64,000 nucleotides of DNA from NCBI RefSeq assembly GCF_023073915.1, contig NZ_JADPKK010000023.1, positions 806,001 through 870,000 of the forward strand. The letters are read 5' to 3'. This document shows positions 55,936 to 64,000 of the stretch, piece by piece (the first letter of the stretch is position 1; each line of letters begins with the position of its first letter). The position numbers and the translations under genes are program-made. The notes below the pieces were generated by a model. That model saw only the letters and a list, made by a program, of their open reading frames with translations, was not told where the DNA came from and searched no databases. Source of the stretch: Bradyrhizobium sp. 149 (GTDB taxonomy: Bacteria > Pseudomonadota > Alphaproteobacteria > Rhizobiales > Xanthobacteraceae).

Positions 55936-57042
55936 TTAGGCGAGTGGAAGTGCGCTGCCGGTGGCCCAGGTGGCCAATACGACGTCGCCGACGGTGAAGG
56001 GATCCGCGAAGAAGGTCTTTTCCGGCACGTAGGCGACGAACGCGTCGTCCGGCACGGTGTCGAGCATGACCTTGACGAAATAGCCCTGGTATTCGATCGC
56101 GAGCACGCGGCTCGGCAGCGAATTGGTGCAGCCCGGCGGCAGCTCTCTGCCCGGCCGGACCAACGCGACATCGTCGCGGCGCACGGCAATATCGACCTTG
56201 TCGCCGACGCTGACCGACGGCCGTCTCTGGAGTGGAACCTCGATGCCATCAGGCGCCGCCTGTGCCAGTGTAAAACTCGAGCCGTTGACCTTCTCAACCC
56301 GGCCCGACAGCACGTTCTGCCCGCCCATGAACTCCGCGACGTAACGATCGTGCGGATGGGCATAGACGTCGCGCGCCGCGCCCGCCTGCTTGATCTTGCC
56401 CTGCTCCATCACCACGACCAGATCGGCCAGTGCGATCGCCTCGAGCTGGGTGTGGGTGACGTGGATGAAGGTAATGCCGAGCTCCTGCTGCATCCGCCTG
56501 AGCTCCTGGCGCATCTGCACGCGGAGCTGCTCGTCGAGGGCGGACAGCGGCTCGTCCAGCAAGAGTACCCTCGGTTCGGTGATCGCCGCGCGTGCCAGCG
56601 CCACGCGCTGCTGCTGGCCGCCGGAGAGCTGCGCCGGCAACCGGTCGGCGAATTGCGTCAACCGCACCTTCTCGATCATGGCATCGGCCGCACGCAAGCG
56701 ATCGGCCTTCGACATGCCGCGCACGCGGAGCGCAAAGGCGATGTTCTCGCGCACCGTCAGGTGCGGGAACAGCGCGTAGGACTGAAACATCATCGCGGTG
56801 CGCCGCTGCACCGGCGCGAGCCCGACCACGTTCTGCCCGCCAATCACGATCTCGCCCGCGCTCGGGTCCTCGTGGCCGGCGATCATGCGCAAAATCGTGG
56901 TCTTGCCGCAGCCGGACGGGCCGATGAAGCAGCAATAGGCGCCGTCGGCGATCTTCAGGTTGACGCCGTCGACCACATTGGTGACGCCGTCAAAGCTCTT
57001 GCAGACGCCTGCCAGCTCGATATCGCCGCGATCGCTCTTCAT
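55936..57042 (-). CDS. ABC transporter ATPase (spermidine/putrescine type)
   Basis: A 368-residue ATPase of the PotA class. Walker A is FIGPSGCGKTTILRMIAG, the signature motif LSGGQQQRVALARA, Walker B VLLLDEPLSALDE, and a C-terminal TOBE-like domain follows. It powers import through the two permeases upstream in the operon. The substrate is uncertain: related systems carry polyamines, but sister families import other small cations, iron or phosphonates. Confidence 0.92.
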   Translation of the reverse strand: MKSDRGDIELAGVCKSFDGVTNVVDGVNLKIADGAYCCFIGPSGCGKTTILRMIAGHEDPSAGEIVIGGQNVVGLAPVQRRTAMMFQSYALFPHLTVRENIAFALRVRGMSKADRLRAADAMIEKVRLTQFADRLPAQLSGGQQQRVALARAAITEPRVLLLDEPLSALDEQLRVQMRQELRRMQQELGITFIHVTHTQLEAIALADLVVVMEQGKIKQAGAARDVYAHPHDRYVAEFMGGQNVLSGRVEKVNGSSFTLAQAAPDGIEVPLQRRPSVSVGDKVDIAVRRDDVALVRPGRELPPGCTNSLPSRVLAIEYQGYFVKVMLDTVPDDAFVAYVPEKTFFADPFTVGDVVLATWATGSALPLA

Positions 57043-57049
57043 TCCCCGC

Positions 57050-57940
57050 TCAACCCTTTGTGCTGCTGCCGCGCTTCTTCTGGATCAGCACGATGCTGCC
57101 CAGGCTCGCGCCGATGACGATGAAGGAGACGATCGTCGTCACCGTGCCGAGCGCGTAGAGCGAGGGCGAGGTGACGTTCAGCGTCATGCTCCAGATCTCC
57201 AGGGGCAGCGTGTTCAGTGAGCCCGCGGTCTGCAGGCTGCGCGCGAACTCGTCGTAGGAAAGCGTGAAGCCGAACAGCGCGACCGCGACCAGGCCGGGCG
57301 CCAGCACCGGGATCATCACCAACCGGATCGACTGCCAGCGGCTGGCGCCGAGGTCGTAGGCCGCCTCCTCCCAGACCTGGTTGAAGCGCGACATCACCGC
57401 AAACATCACGAGCACGCCGAACGGCAGCGTCCAGGACAGTTGCGCGCCGAGCGCCGAGGTGTACCAGCTCGCGTTCAGTCCGAGCGCCTGGAACAGCAGG
57501 CCGGTGCCAAGGCCGAGCACGAGACCCGGCGCGACCAGGCTGCCGATCATCATGTAGAACACGACGGTGTCGCCGCGAAAGCGCCTGCGAAAGCCGAGCC
57601 CGGCGAGGAACGAGACCACCACCGTGATGGCAGTGACGATAATTGCGAGCTTGATCGAGCGATCGAACGAGCCCTTGACGTCGCCGGTCCGCACCTGGGT
57701 GAAGAGGTCGACAAACCAGTGCAGCGAAGTGCCCTTCATCGGGAAGACGAGGCCGCCGCGGATATCCTGGAATGACAGGATGTAAATGCAGAACATCGGG
57801 CCGTAGAGCGCGAGCACGTAGAACGCGAACAGCGTCGCCAGCACGTAGAACGTCCAGGGCCGCTGCCCGCGGCTCGGCGCGATCGCCTTCGTCGTCGCCG
57901 GCGCGACCGTCTCGGGCATGTCGGCAAGAACCGCGCTCAT
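57050..57940 (-). CDS. ABC transporter permease (PotC-like)
   Basis: A 296-residue inner-membrane permease with about six helices. The EAA-type loop reads EEAAYDLGASRWQSIRLVMIPVLAPG, an ATPase-contact motif. An extra N-terminal cytoplasmic tail precedes the first helix TFYVLATLFAFYVLALYG. Its ATG overlaps the preceding permease gene (57937), so the two are translated together. It is one half of the translocation channel. Confidence 0.92.
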   Translation of the reverse strand: MSAVLADMPETVAPATTKAIAPSRGQRPWTFYVLATLFAFYVLALYGPMFCIYILSFQDIRGGLVFPMKGTSLHWFVDLFTQVRTGDVKGSFDRSIKLAIIVTAITVVVSFLAGLGFRRRFRGDTVVFYMMIGSLVAPGLVLGLGTGLLFQALGLNASWYTSALGAQLSWTLPFGVLVMFAVMSRFNQVWEEAAYDLGASRWQSIRLVMIPVLAPGLVAVALFGFTLSYDEFARSLQTAGSLNTLPLEIWSMTLNVTSPSLYALGTVTTIVSFIVIGASLGSIVLIQKKRGSSTKG

Positions 57941-58815
57941 CGCGTGATCTCCTGGCGGATGTCGACGGTGCGCAGGATCAGCGAGACGATCGCGACCAGC
58001 GCCAGCGTCAGCAGCACCGCGCTTGCCGCGGCGGTCGGATATTGCAGCACACCGACGTCCTCATAGAACGCGCTGACAACCGAAGCAGAGCCGCCGCCGG
58101 ACATCACCTTGACCACGAAGAAATCACCCATCACGATGGAGACGACGAAGATGGTGCCGAGCGCGATGCCGCTCTTGGACATGGGCACCACGATCAAGCG
58201 CATGATGTCGAAGCGGCTGGCGCCGGCATCGATGGCGGCCTCGATCAGCTTCTTGTCGATCCGCGCCATGGAATTGAAGATCGGCACGATCATGAAGATG
58301 GTGAGCTGATGGACATAGGCGATGACCACCGCAAGGTCGGAGAACAGTAGCACCTCAAGCGGCTGGCGGATCATGCCGAGCGCCAGCAGCGCCTGATTGA
58401 TCAGGCCCTCCTTGCCGAGCAGCGGAATCCAGGAAATCATCCGGATGATGTTCGAGGTCCAGAACGGCACCGTGCAGAGCAGGAACAGACCAATCGCCAG
58501 CAATTGATTGCGGACATGGAAAACCAGGAAGTACGCGACGAAGAAGCCGATGATCAGCGTGAAGATCCAGGTCAGCACCGTGAACTTGATCGTCGCCAGA
58601 TACAGCTTCAGCGTGAGCGCCGAATGCAGCACATCGATGTAGCTCGCCAGCGTGAAGTCGGGCGTCAGCCCGCCAAAGCCGTCGGTAGCAAAGAAGCTCG
58701 CGGCCAGCACGACCAAGATCGGCGCGACGAAAAACGGCACGAGCACCAGCACAAGCGGCGACACGTAGAGCCAGCCGGCGAGATTTGCGCGTGATAGAGT
58801 TTGACTGGACTGCAT
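57937..58815 (-). CDS. ABC transporter permease (PotB-like)
   Basis: A 292-residue inner-membrane permease. It has about six helices, starting with LYVSPLVLVLVPFFVAPILV, and an EAA-type loop EAAIDAGASRFDIMRLIVVPMS. It pairs with the downstream PotC-like permease, whose gene it overlaps. It lies 81 bases after the binding-protein gene, and that gap contains a strong hairpin. Confidence 0.92.
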   Translation of the reverse strand: MQSSQTLSRANLAGWLYVSPLVLVLVPFFVAPILVVLAASFFATDGFGGLTPDFTLASYIDVLHSALTLKLYLATIKFTVLTWIFTLIIGFFVAYFLVFHVRNQLLAIGLFLLCTVPFWTSNIIRMISWIPLLGKEGLINQALLALGMIRQPLEVLLFSDLAVVIAYVHQLTIFMIVPIFNSMARIDKKLIEAAIDAGASRFDIMRLIVVPMSKSGIALGTIFVVSIVMGDFFVVKVMSGGGSASVVSAFYEDVGVLQYPTAAASAVLLTLALVAIVSLILRTVDIRQEITR

Positions 58816-58848
58816 ATCGGCAAACGCCTCGAAGTCGGTCTTTTGGCA

Positions 58849-58868
58849 CCGGCGCGTTGCCGCGCCGG
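58849..58868. promoter_or_regulatory. Stem-loop between binding-protein and permease genes
   Basis: CCGGCGCG-TTGC-CGCGCCGG: a perfect 8-bp GC stem with a 4-base loop, 28 bases after the binding-protein stop. No T tract follows. Such hairpins often protect the upstream mRNA so the binding protein is made in excess over the membrane subunits. Confidence 0.6.
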
Positions 58869-58896
58869 CGCTTCGTTCACGTCAGGGAAGCAGGTT

Positions 58897-60246
58897 TCAG
58901 GCCACCTTGAAGTCGTTCCAGCGCTTGTTCATGTAGGCGGCTTCGTCCATCAGCGTGTTCCAGCACGAGATGTTCTTGACGCGGTCAAGGAACGAGCCGC
59001 CGTCACGCTTGGTGCCGGTCTTCTCCATCGGCACGCCATAGGGGTCGTTGACCACCTCGGGCGCGGGCTGGCCCTCGTACCAGAACGCCCATTCGGCCGG
59101 CGTAAGGAATTTCTTCGCAGTCGAGGGGACCGGGCTGTAATAGCCGTAGCGCGCGACGAAACCGCCCTGCCAACCCGACAGATACCAGTTGAGATATTCG
59201 TAGGCGGCGTCGAGCTTCTTGCCGGAGAGGTGCTTCATCAGGCCCATGCCGTTGCACCAGCCGCGATAGCCTTCCTTGCCGTTCTTGATGTTGACCGGCG
59301 CGTAGACGCAGGGGATTTCTTTCACGCGCACCGCGGCAACCGCCGGCGACCACATCGACTGGATGACCACTTCGCCCGCCGCCATCAGCTGTACCGACTG
59401 GTCGAAGGTGGTCCAGGTCGCGCGGAACTGGCCCTGCTTCTTGAGCTCGATCAGCTTGTTGCAGGTGAAGTCGATCTCCTCCTTGGTCATGTTGCCCTTG
59501 TTGCCGTACTTGATCAGCCCGGCGCTTTCGAAGCAGAGCGCAGCGTCCATGATGCCGATCGCGGGTACGTCGAGGATCGCGGCCTTGCCCTTGAATTTCG
59601 GATCGATCAGATCCTTCCATTCTGTGACTTCATGGCCGACGAGGTCGGGGCGGTAGCCGATGGAGTCGGCGTTGTAGACCTGCGGCAGGAAGGTCGCCCA
59701 TTCGGTCACGCCGTCGTTCAAATCGGTCGAATCGGGCTTGGCGATATACATCGCCTCGTAGGGCGAGATGCCCTGGCGCGGAATCTTATGGCCGTCGATC
59801 TCGCCCTTGGTGAAGATCGGCAGGATGTTGTCGAACTCCTTGATCTTCTTGACCTCGATGCCCTGGATCACGCCGCGCTTGGCGGCGAGCTTGGCCTGCC
59901 AGCCCTCGATATCGGCGATGTCGACCGTATTGGGCTGGCTTATGAAGCGGTTGATGGCGGCGGAGGTATCGAGGTTCTGCATCGTCACCTTGAAGCCGAG
60001 ATCCTTGGCCGCCTGGTCACCGATGGCCTTCACCACCGAATAGGACACGCCGACATGGCGCAGCTCGATGTCCTTGATCTCCTGCGCCCAGATGGTCGGG
60101 AAGCCGCGGATTGCGTCCGATCCTGCGGCCGTGCCGGCCACCGCCGCAGCGCCCTTCAACAGCGTGCGCCTGCTCAGCTTTTTCGCAGGCTTGTCGCTCG
60201 TCCCCGCCGGATCGGCAGTGGATGTCCCCTTATCCCTGTCAAGCAT
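58897..60246 (-). CDS. ABC transporter substrate-binding protein (PotD/PotF-like), Tat-exported
   Basis: A 449-residue periplasmic binding protein. The N-terminal region has a twin-arginine signal, LSRRTLLKGAAAVAGTAAGS, after a polar stretch of about 25 residues. The mature part has a type-II binding fold with GISPYEAMYIAKPDSTDLND and WKDLIDPKFKGKAAILD, typical of spermidine/putrescine-type receptors. It is the first gene of the operon and presumably sets transporter specificity. The ligand is unknown. Confidence 0.9.
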   Translation of the reverse strand: MLDRDKGTSTADPAGTSDKPAKKLSRRTLLKGAAAVAGTAAGSDAIRGFPTIWAQEIKDIELRHVGVSYSVVKAIGDQAAKDLGFKVTMQNLDTSAAINRFISQPNTVDIADIEGWQAKLAAKRGVIQGIEVKKIKEFDNILPIFTKGEIDGHKIPRQGISPYEAMYIAKPDSTDLNDGVTEWATFLPQVYNADSIGYRPDLVGHEVTEWKDLIDPKFKGKAAILDVPAIGIMDAALCFESAGLIKYGNKGNMTKEEIDFTCNKLIELKKQGQFRATWTTFDQSVQLMAAGEVVIQSMWSPAVAAVRVKEIPCVYAPVNIKNGKEGYRGWCNGMGLMKHLSGKKLDAAYEYLNWYLSGWQGGFVARYGYYSPVPSTAKKFLTPAEWAFWYEGQPAPEVVNDPYGVPMEKTGTKRDGGSFLDRVKNISCWNTLMDEAAYMNKRWNDFKVA

Positions 60247-60360
60247 GGCAACCCTCGTTGGCTACAATGAACGCTGCGCTCCGGTCGCCATTGACCGGCT
60301 GCGGATGTGATCAATTGCGGGCGAGGCTATGGGCGGGATGTTGTGAAGTAAAATTGGAAG

Positions 60361-60385
60361 TAAAAATTCGCCGCATAAACGCGGC
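60361..60385 (-). terminator. Rho-independent terminator-like hairpin after the MFS gene
   Basis: On the minus strand GCCGC-GTTTAT-GCGGC followed by GAATTTTTAC. The short GC stem plus T run suits an intrinsic terminator for the MFS gene, about 125 bases after its stop. A direct repeat GAAGTAAAATT / GAAGTAAAAATT (60345-60368) overlaps the T tract. Confidence 0.5.
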
Positions 60386-60510
60386 TAATGGTTCGCCCCG
60401 CTGCATCGGCTTTTGGCAGCGCGCATAAGAAGGCGTCAGGACGTGCATACAAAAACGATAGCTTCGAACGCGCGGGCCGGCTGGCGCGGCAGACGTGATG
60501 AAGGCGGTCC

Positions 60511-61812
60511 TCAGGACCTGAGCTGGGTCCGCGCCGTCTCCGGCGCGATCAGCGTTGCGATGATGGTGATGACCGACAGCGCGATGATGTAGACCGACAC
60601 GGCCCAATAAGAACCGGCCCATGCCAGCAGTGCTGTCGCAATCAGCGGCGAGAAGCCGCCACTGAGCGCGGCGGCAACGTTGGCTCCCAGCGATGCGCCG
60701 CTGTAGCGCACCTGGGTGCGGAACAGCTCCGGCATGAAGGCCGCCTTCGGGCCGAACAGCAGCGCATGCGTCAGTGTCATCGTGACGACGAGCGCGAGCG
60801 TGATCAGGGCCGGCTCCCTGGTGTCGAGGAGCCAGAACAGCGGAAACGCCAGCGCCACCGAGAACACGCCGCCGGCGAGATACAGCGCCTTGCGGCCGAA
60901 GATGTCGGACAACCAACCGGCGAGCGGCAGGGTCGCGAGCTCGACGAGCGCGGCATAGACCACCGCATTCAGGATCACCTGCCGCGGCAGGCCGAGCTGC
61001 GTGGTGGCATAGACCACAGTGAAAACGGTGAGGAGATAGGCGAGCCCGACTTCGGACACCGTGATGCCGATTGCGAGCAGGAAGCTGCGCCAATCGCGGC
61101 GCAGGACTTCCAGCGCCGGCCGCGCCAGCACCTCCCTGCGCTCGACCACCTCCTTGAAGTGCGGCGTCTCCGCGAGTTTCAGCCGCACGATGAAGCCGAG
61201 GCCGACGAGCAAGATGCTGATCAGGAACGGCACGCGCCAGCCCCAGCTGAGGAAATCCGCTTCGGGCAGCTGCGTCATCAGACCAAAAATGCCGGTGGAG
61301 GCGGCGACGCCGACGGGGAAGCCGATCTGCACCAGGCTGCCGTACAAGCCGCGGCGATTGCCGGCGTGCTCGGCCACCATGACCACCGCGCCGCTCCACT
61401 CGCCACCGAGTCCGATGCCCTGGATGAAGCGCAAGATGACGAGGAAGATGGGCGCCCAGACGCCGATCTGGCTGTAGGTCGGCAGGCAGCCGATCAGGAA
61501 CGTGCCGAGTCCCATCGCGATCATGGTCGCGACCAGCATCTTCTTGCGGCCGAGCCGGTCGCCGTAATGCCCGATGATGGCACCGCCAATCGGCCGCGCG
61601 ACAAAGCCGACCGCATAGGTCGAGAACGCGGCCAGCGTGCCGACGAAGGGATCGAAGCTCGGGAAGAACAGCTTGTTCAGCACCAGCGCCGCTGCCGTCC
61701 CGTAGATCAGGAAATCGTACCACTCGATCGCGGTGCCGAGCGCGCTCGCCCACACCACATGCGCCGTCGTCGATTTCTCCGCCGCCGCGGAGACCCCCGA
61801 TACTGCCGTCAT
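60511..61812 (-). CDS. MFS transporter, metabolite:H+ symporter type
   Basis: A 433-residue twelve-helix major facilitator of the MHS (ProP/ShiA/KgtP-like) class. It has GTAIEWYDFLIYGTAAALVL near the N-terminus, the loop GHYGDRLGRKKMLVATM, and RFIQGIGLGGEWSGAVVMVAE. Family members import organic acids, betaines or shikimate with protons. The ATG at 61812 has a GGGGCG site; a TTG at 61824 is also open. It lies on the same strand as the ABC operon but 264 bases away, with a terminator-like hairpin between. Confidence 0.9.
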   Translation of the reverse strand: MTAVSGVSAAAEKSTTAHVVWASALGTAIEWYDFLIYGTAAALVLNKLFFPSFDPFVGTLAAFSTYAVGFVARPIGGAIIGHYGDRLGRKKMLVATMIAMGLGTFLIGCLPTYSQIGVWAPIFLVILRFIQGIGLGGEWSGAVVMVAEHAGNRRGLYGSLVQIGFPVGVAASTGIFGLMTQLPEADFLSWGWRVPFLISILLVGLGFIVRLKLAETPHFKEVVERREVLARPALEVLRRDWRSFLLAIGITVSEVGLAYLLTVFTVVYATTQLGLPRQVILNAVVYAALVELATLPLAGWLSDIFGRKALYLAGGVFSVALAFPLFWLLDTREPALITLALVVTMTLTHALLFGPKAAFMPELFRTQVRYSGASLGANVAAALSGGFSPLIATALLAWAGSYWAVSVYIIALSVITIIATLIAPETARTQLRS

Positions 61813-61933
61813 GCCACGCCCCAAGATTCCCGGACGGCATCATGGCCAATCACGATGGCGGTTGCAACCTGCGGAGGTATCGCCTCTCGCAGAGATCACG
61901 GTGCGAGGTTTTGCGCCTCACTGCTCCGACACC

Positions 61934-62019
61934 CGTCATTGCGAGGAGCACTTGCGACGAAGCAATCCAGAGTGCCCGCGCGGAAGATTCTGGATTGCTT
62001 CGCTCCGCTCGCAATGACG
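61934..62019. repeat. Palindromic dispersed repeat, copy 2
   Basis: An 86-base palindrome with ends CGTCATTGCGAG and CTCGCAATGACG and inner arms GAAGCAATCC / GGATTGCTTC, the same element as at 38196-38283. It lies in the 369-base divergent region 61813-62181 between the MFS gene and the binding-protein gene. Apart from this repeat and the promoter at 62099, nothing else was seen in that region. Confidence 0.85.
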
Positions 62020-62098
62020 TGTGTGGGAGCAGTTGCGCGCTCGCTTCGGCAGCACCGTCCGTGGGACAGCGGAACTCATCCCAGCCTGTTATCTGCTA

Positions 62099-62127
62099 TT
62101 GACAAACTAATTCGCCATTATCTAATT
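62099..62127 (+). promoter_or_regulatory. Sigma70-like promoter candidate
   Basis: TTGACA (62099-62104), 17 bases, CTAATT (62122-62127), in an AT-rich pocket 55 bases upstream of the binding-protein ATG. The -35 is perfect; the -10 is poor. Confidence 0.4.
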
Positions 62128-62181
62128 TGCTGCCACAATAACCGGCTGCACAAACCAGCCCATAAAAGAGAGGGAACGACG

Positions 62182-63396
62182 ATGAGAGGGTTTTTGGCCT
62201 GCGCCATGCTCGCGGCCATGACTTGGGCTGCCATAACCACCGTTGCGAACGCGCAAATTTCCGACGACGCCGTGCGGATTGGTGTGCTGACGGACCTGTC
62301 GAGCTGGGGCCGCGACAACAGCGGGCCGGGCTCCGTGGAGGCCGCGAAGATGGCGGTGGAGGAATTCGGGCCCACCGTGCTCGGCAAGCCGATCGAGATC
62401 ATCAGCGCCGACCACCAGATGAAGACCGACGTCGGCGTGCAGATCGTGCGCGGCTGGTTCGACAACGGCAAGGTCGATGCCGTCGTCGACATCCCCAATT
62501 CCGGCATCGCGATCGCCGTGCACAATATGGTGCGCGAGCGCAACAAGGTTGCGCTTCTCTCCGGCCCCGGCGCAAGCTCGCTGACCGACGAGCTTTGCAG
62601 CCCGAACACCGTGCACTTCACCTACGACACCTACGCGCTGTCGAAGGTGACGGCCTCCGCCGTGATTAGGGAAGGCGGAAAATCCTGGTACTTCATCACC
62701 GCCGACTACGCCTTCGGCCAGCAGCTCGAGAAGGACGCCACGCGCTTCATCAACGAGATGGGCGGCAAGGTTCTGGGCGGCGTGAAGCATCCGACCAATA
62801 CGGCAGATTTCTCCTCCTTTGCACTCCAGGCGCAGAGCTCGAAATCGGACGTCGTCGCCTTCGCCAACGCCGGCCAGGACACGGACAATGCAATCAAGCA
62901 GTCGGGCGAGTTCGGCCTGGTCCAAGGCGGCCAGAAGCTGGTCGGCCTCCTGATGTTCGACACCGACGTGCACGCGATCGGGCTCAAGGCTGCGCAAGGC
63001 ACCTACATGACCACGGCCTCCTACTGGAACATGGACGAGGCGACCCGCGCATGGTCGAGGAAATTCTACGAGCGCACCAAGGTGATGCCGACCATGATCC
63101 AGACCGGCGTCTACGGCTCGGTGCTGCATTATCTCAAGGCCATCAAGGCCGCCGGCACCGATGATCCCGCCAAGGCGATGGCCAAGATGCGCGAGCTGCC
63201 AATTGAGGATACATTCGTTCATGGCGGACGCTTGCGCGAGGATGGCCGCGTCATTCGCGACATGTATCTCGCCAAGGTGAAAACGCCCGAGCAGTCCAAG
63301 GAACCCTGGGATTACCTCGAGATCATCAAGACGGTGAAGGGCGAGGACGCCTTCCGCCCGGTCTCCGAGTCCAAATGTCCTCTGCTCAAGAAGTGA
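62182..63396 (+). CDS. ABC transporter substrate-binding protein (branched-chain amino acid/urea type)
   Basis: A 404-residue periplasmic binding protein of the Leu/Ile/Val or urea-binding class. A Sec signal peptide (MRGFLACAMLAAMTWAAITT, cleavage after VANA) precedes the mature start QISDDAVRIGVLTDLSSWG. The periplasmic-binding-protein type I fold shows in WYFITADYAFGQQLEKD. The ATG at 62182 follows AGAGAGGGAACG. The frame is open far upstream, but that part is shadow of the MFS gene. No permease or ATPase is visible before the window ends; a flavoprotein gene follows after seven bases. Confidence 0.9.
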   Translation: MRGFLACAMLAAMTWAAITTVANAQISDDAVRIGVLTDLSSWGRDNSGPGSVEAAKMAVEEFGPTVLGKPIEIISADHQMKTDVGVQIVRGWFDNGKVDAVVDIPNSGIAIAVHNMVRERNKVALLSGPGASSLTDELCSPNTVHFTYDTYALSKVTASAVIREGGKSWYFITADYAFGQQLEKDATRFINEMGGKVLGGVKHPTNTADFSSFALQAQSSKSDVVAFANAGQDTDNAIKQSGEFGLVQGGQKLVGLLMFDTDVHAIGLKAAQGTYMTTASYWNMDEATRAWSRKFYERTKVMPTMIQTGVYGSVLHYLKAIKAAGTDDPAKAMAKMRELPIEDTFVHGGRLREDGRVIRDMYLAKVKTPEQSKEPWDYLEIIKTVKGEDAFRPVSESKCPLLKK

Positions 63397-63403
63397 GGCC
63401 TGC

Positions 63404-64000
63404 ATGACCGGCAACGAGCGCAACGCAAGTGAGACTTACGAGTGCGATGTGCTCGTGGCCGGATCGGGCGCATCCGGGATGTCGGCCGCGATCACCGCGC
63501 GCTATCGCGGTCTCGACGTCCTGATCGTCGAGAAGGAACCGCGCTTCGGCGGCACCACCGCCCGCTCCGGCGGCTGGCTCTGGATTCCCGGCACCTCGCT
63601 GGCGCGCGCTTACGGCATCGAAGAGACGCCGGAGCAGGCCCGCGCCTATCTGCGGCACGAAGCAGGCAACAACTTTGACGCCGCCCGCGTCGATGCATTC
63701 CTGAGCGCCGGGCCCGAGGCGGTCGATTTCTTCACCAGCAAGACCGCGCTCCGTTTCGACATGCCGCTGGTGTTCCCGGACTATCACGCCGAGGCGCCCG
63801 GCGGCACCCAGGGTGGCCGTTCGATGGTCGCACGCCCCTTCGACGGCCGCGAGCTCGGCGACGAGATCAAGACGTTAGGTGCGCCGCTGCCAGAGCTGAC
63901 CGTATTCGGCATGATGCTCGGATCCGGCAAGGACATCGTCCATTTCATGCGCGCGACAAAGTCGCTGACCTCGGCGGTCTATGTCGCAAAGCGCCTGTCG
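63404..64000 (+). CDS. FAD-dependent oxidoreductase (fumarate reductase/3-ketosteroid dehydrogenase type), cut by window end
   Basis: 199 codons are visible and the frame runs off the window. The N-terminus has the FAD dinucleotide motif DVLVAGSGASGMSAAITARY, then LIVEKEPRFGGTTARSGGWL, the signature of the FAD_binding_2 family that includes fumarate reductase flavoproteins and 3-ketosteroid-delta-dehydrogenases. The start ATG at 63404 is seven bases after the binding-protein stop, so the two are co-transcribed. The substrate cannot be told from this part. Confidence 0.88.
   Translation, partial: MTGNERNASETYECDVLVAGSGASGMSAAITARYRGLDVLIVEKEPRFGGTTARSGGWLWIPGTSLARAYGIEETPEQARAYLRHEAGNNFDAARVDAFLSAGPEAVDFFTSKTALRFDMPLVFPDYHAEAPGGTQGGRSMVARPFDGRELGDEIKTLGAPLPELTVFGMMLGSGKDIVHFMRATKSLTSAVYVAKRLS

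Overview
The window looks like chromosomal DNA from a Bradyrhizobium-type alphaproteobacterium. Grounds for this (inference): uniformly high GC with strong third-position GC bias, fused tal-pgi and treS-maltokinase genes, EcfG-type promoters (GGAAC-N16/17-CGTT-like), DUF3309 and polyhydroxyalkanoate-system small proteins, a PrkA/DUF444 pair, and many ABC/acyl-CoA catabolic genes. No rRNA, tRNA, CRISPR array, integrase or insertion sequence was seen. The only dispersed repeats are two copies of an approximately 87-bp palindrome and one short GGTGGGT-type hairpin.

Layout. 1-3717: stress gene pair DUF444 (cut by the window edge) and prkA behind an excellent EcfG promoter, then a small membrane PH-like protein. 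4046-11563: a plus-strand sugar-phosphate operon, tal-pgi, gnd, zwf, pgl, gntK and a Cof-type HAD phosphatase. 11565-29583: an alpha-glucan/trehalose block. A GH15 hydrolase and malQ lie on the minus strand; a GlgE-like protein, treS-maltokinase, glgB, glgX, treZ and treY form a tightly packed plus-strand operon. 29587-34060: a PHA-system protein, DUF3309 protein, and divergent ligD / ku (non-homologous end joining) with overlapping mirror-image EcfG-like promoters. 34118-42418: the potassium operon, in transcription order a 27-aa ORF, kdpF, a 34-aa ORF, kdpA, kdpB, kdpC, kdpD and kdpE, with a possible structured leader. 42948-44246: three small unknown ORFs and upp. 44280-48121: acyl-CoA ligase, acyl-CoA dehydrogenase and a CitE-like lyase. 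48258-50733: a glycine-zipper protein and a Tat-exported FAH-family protein divergent from a LysR regulator. 50744-60246: a minus-strand catabolic operon of a polyamine-type ABC transporter, a three-subunit molybdenum hydroxylase and an amidase. 60511-64000: an MFS transporter, a branched-chain-amino-acid/urea-type binding protein and a flavoprotein cut by the window end.

How the parts fit. Tal-pgi/gnd/zwf/pgl/gntK handle hexose and pentose phosphates through the oxidative branch. The next block interconverts trehalose, maltose-1-phosphate and branched alpha-glucan: TreS plus maltokinase would make maltose-1-phosphate, GlgE would polymerise it, GlgB branch it, GlgX debranch it, and TreY/TreZ return it to trehalose. 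The most surprising observation is that the GlgE-like protein has lost the acid/base glutamate (Lys at the aligned position) and the conserved active-site arginine, while keeping the nucleophile aspartate. The maltokinase half of its neighbour also carries changes in its HGD-x-H-LGQ and DFEGEP motifs. Other points to follow up are the kdp leader and its flanking micro-ORFs, the paired EcfG-like sites between ku and ligD, and the uncharacterised ABC/molybdenum hydroxylase/amidase operon.
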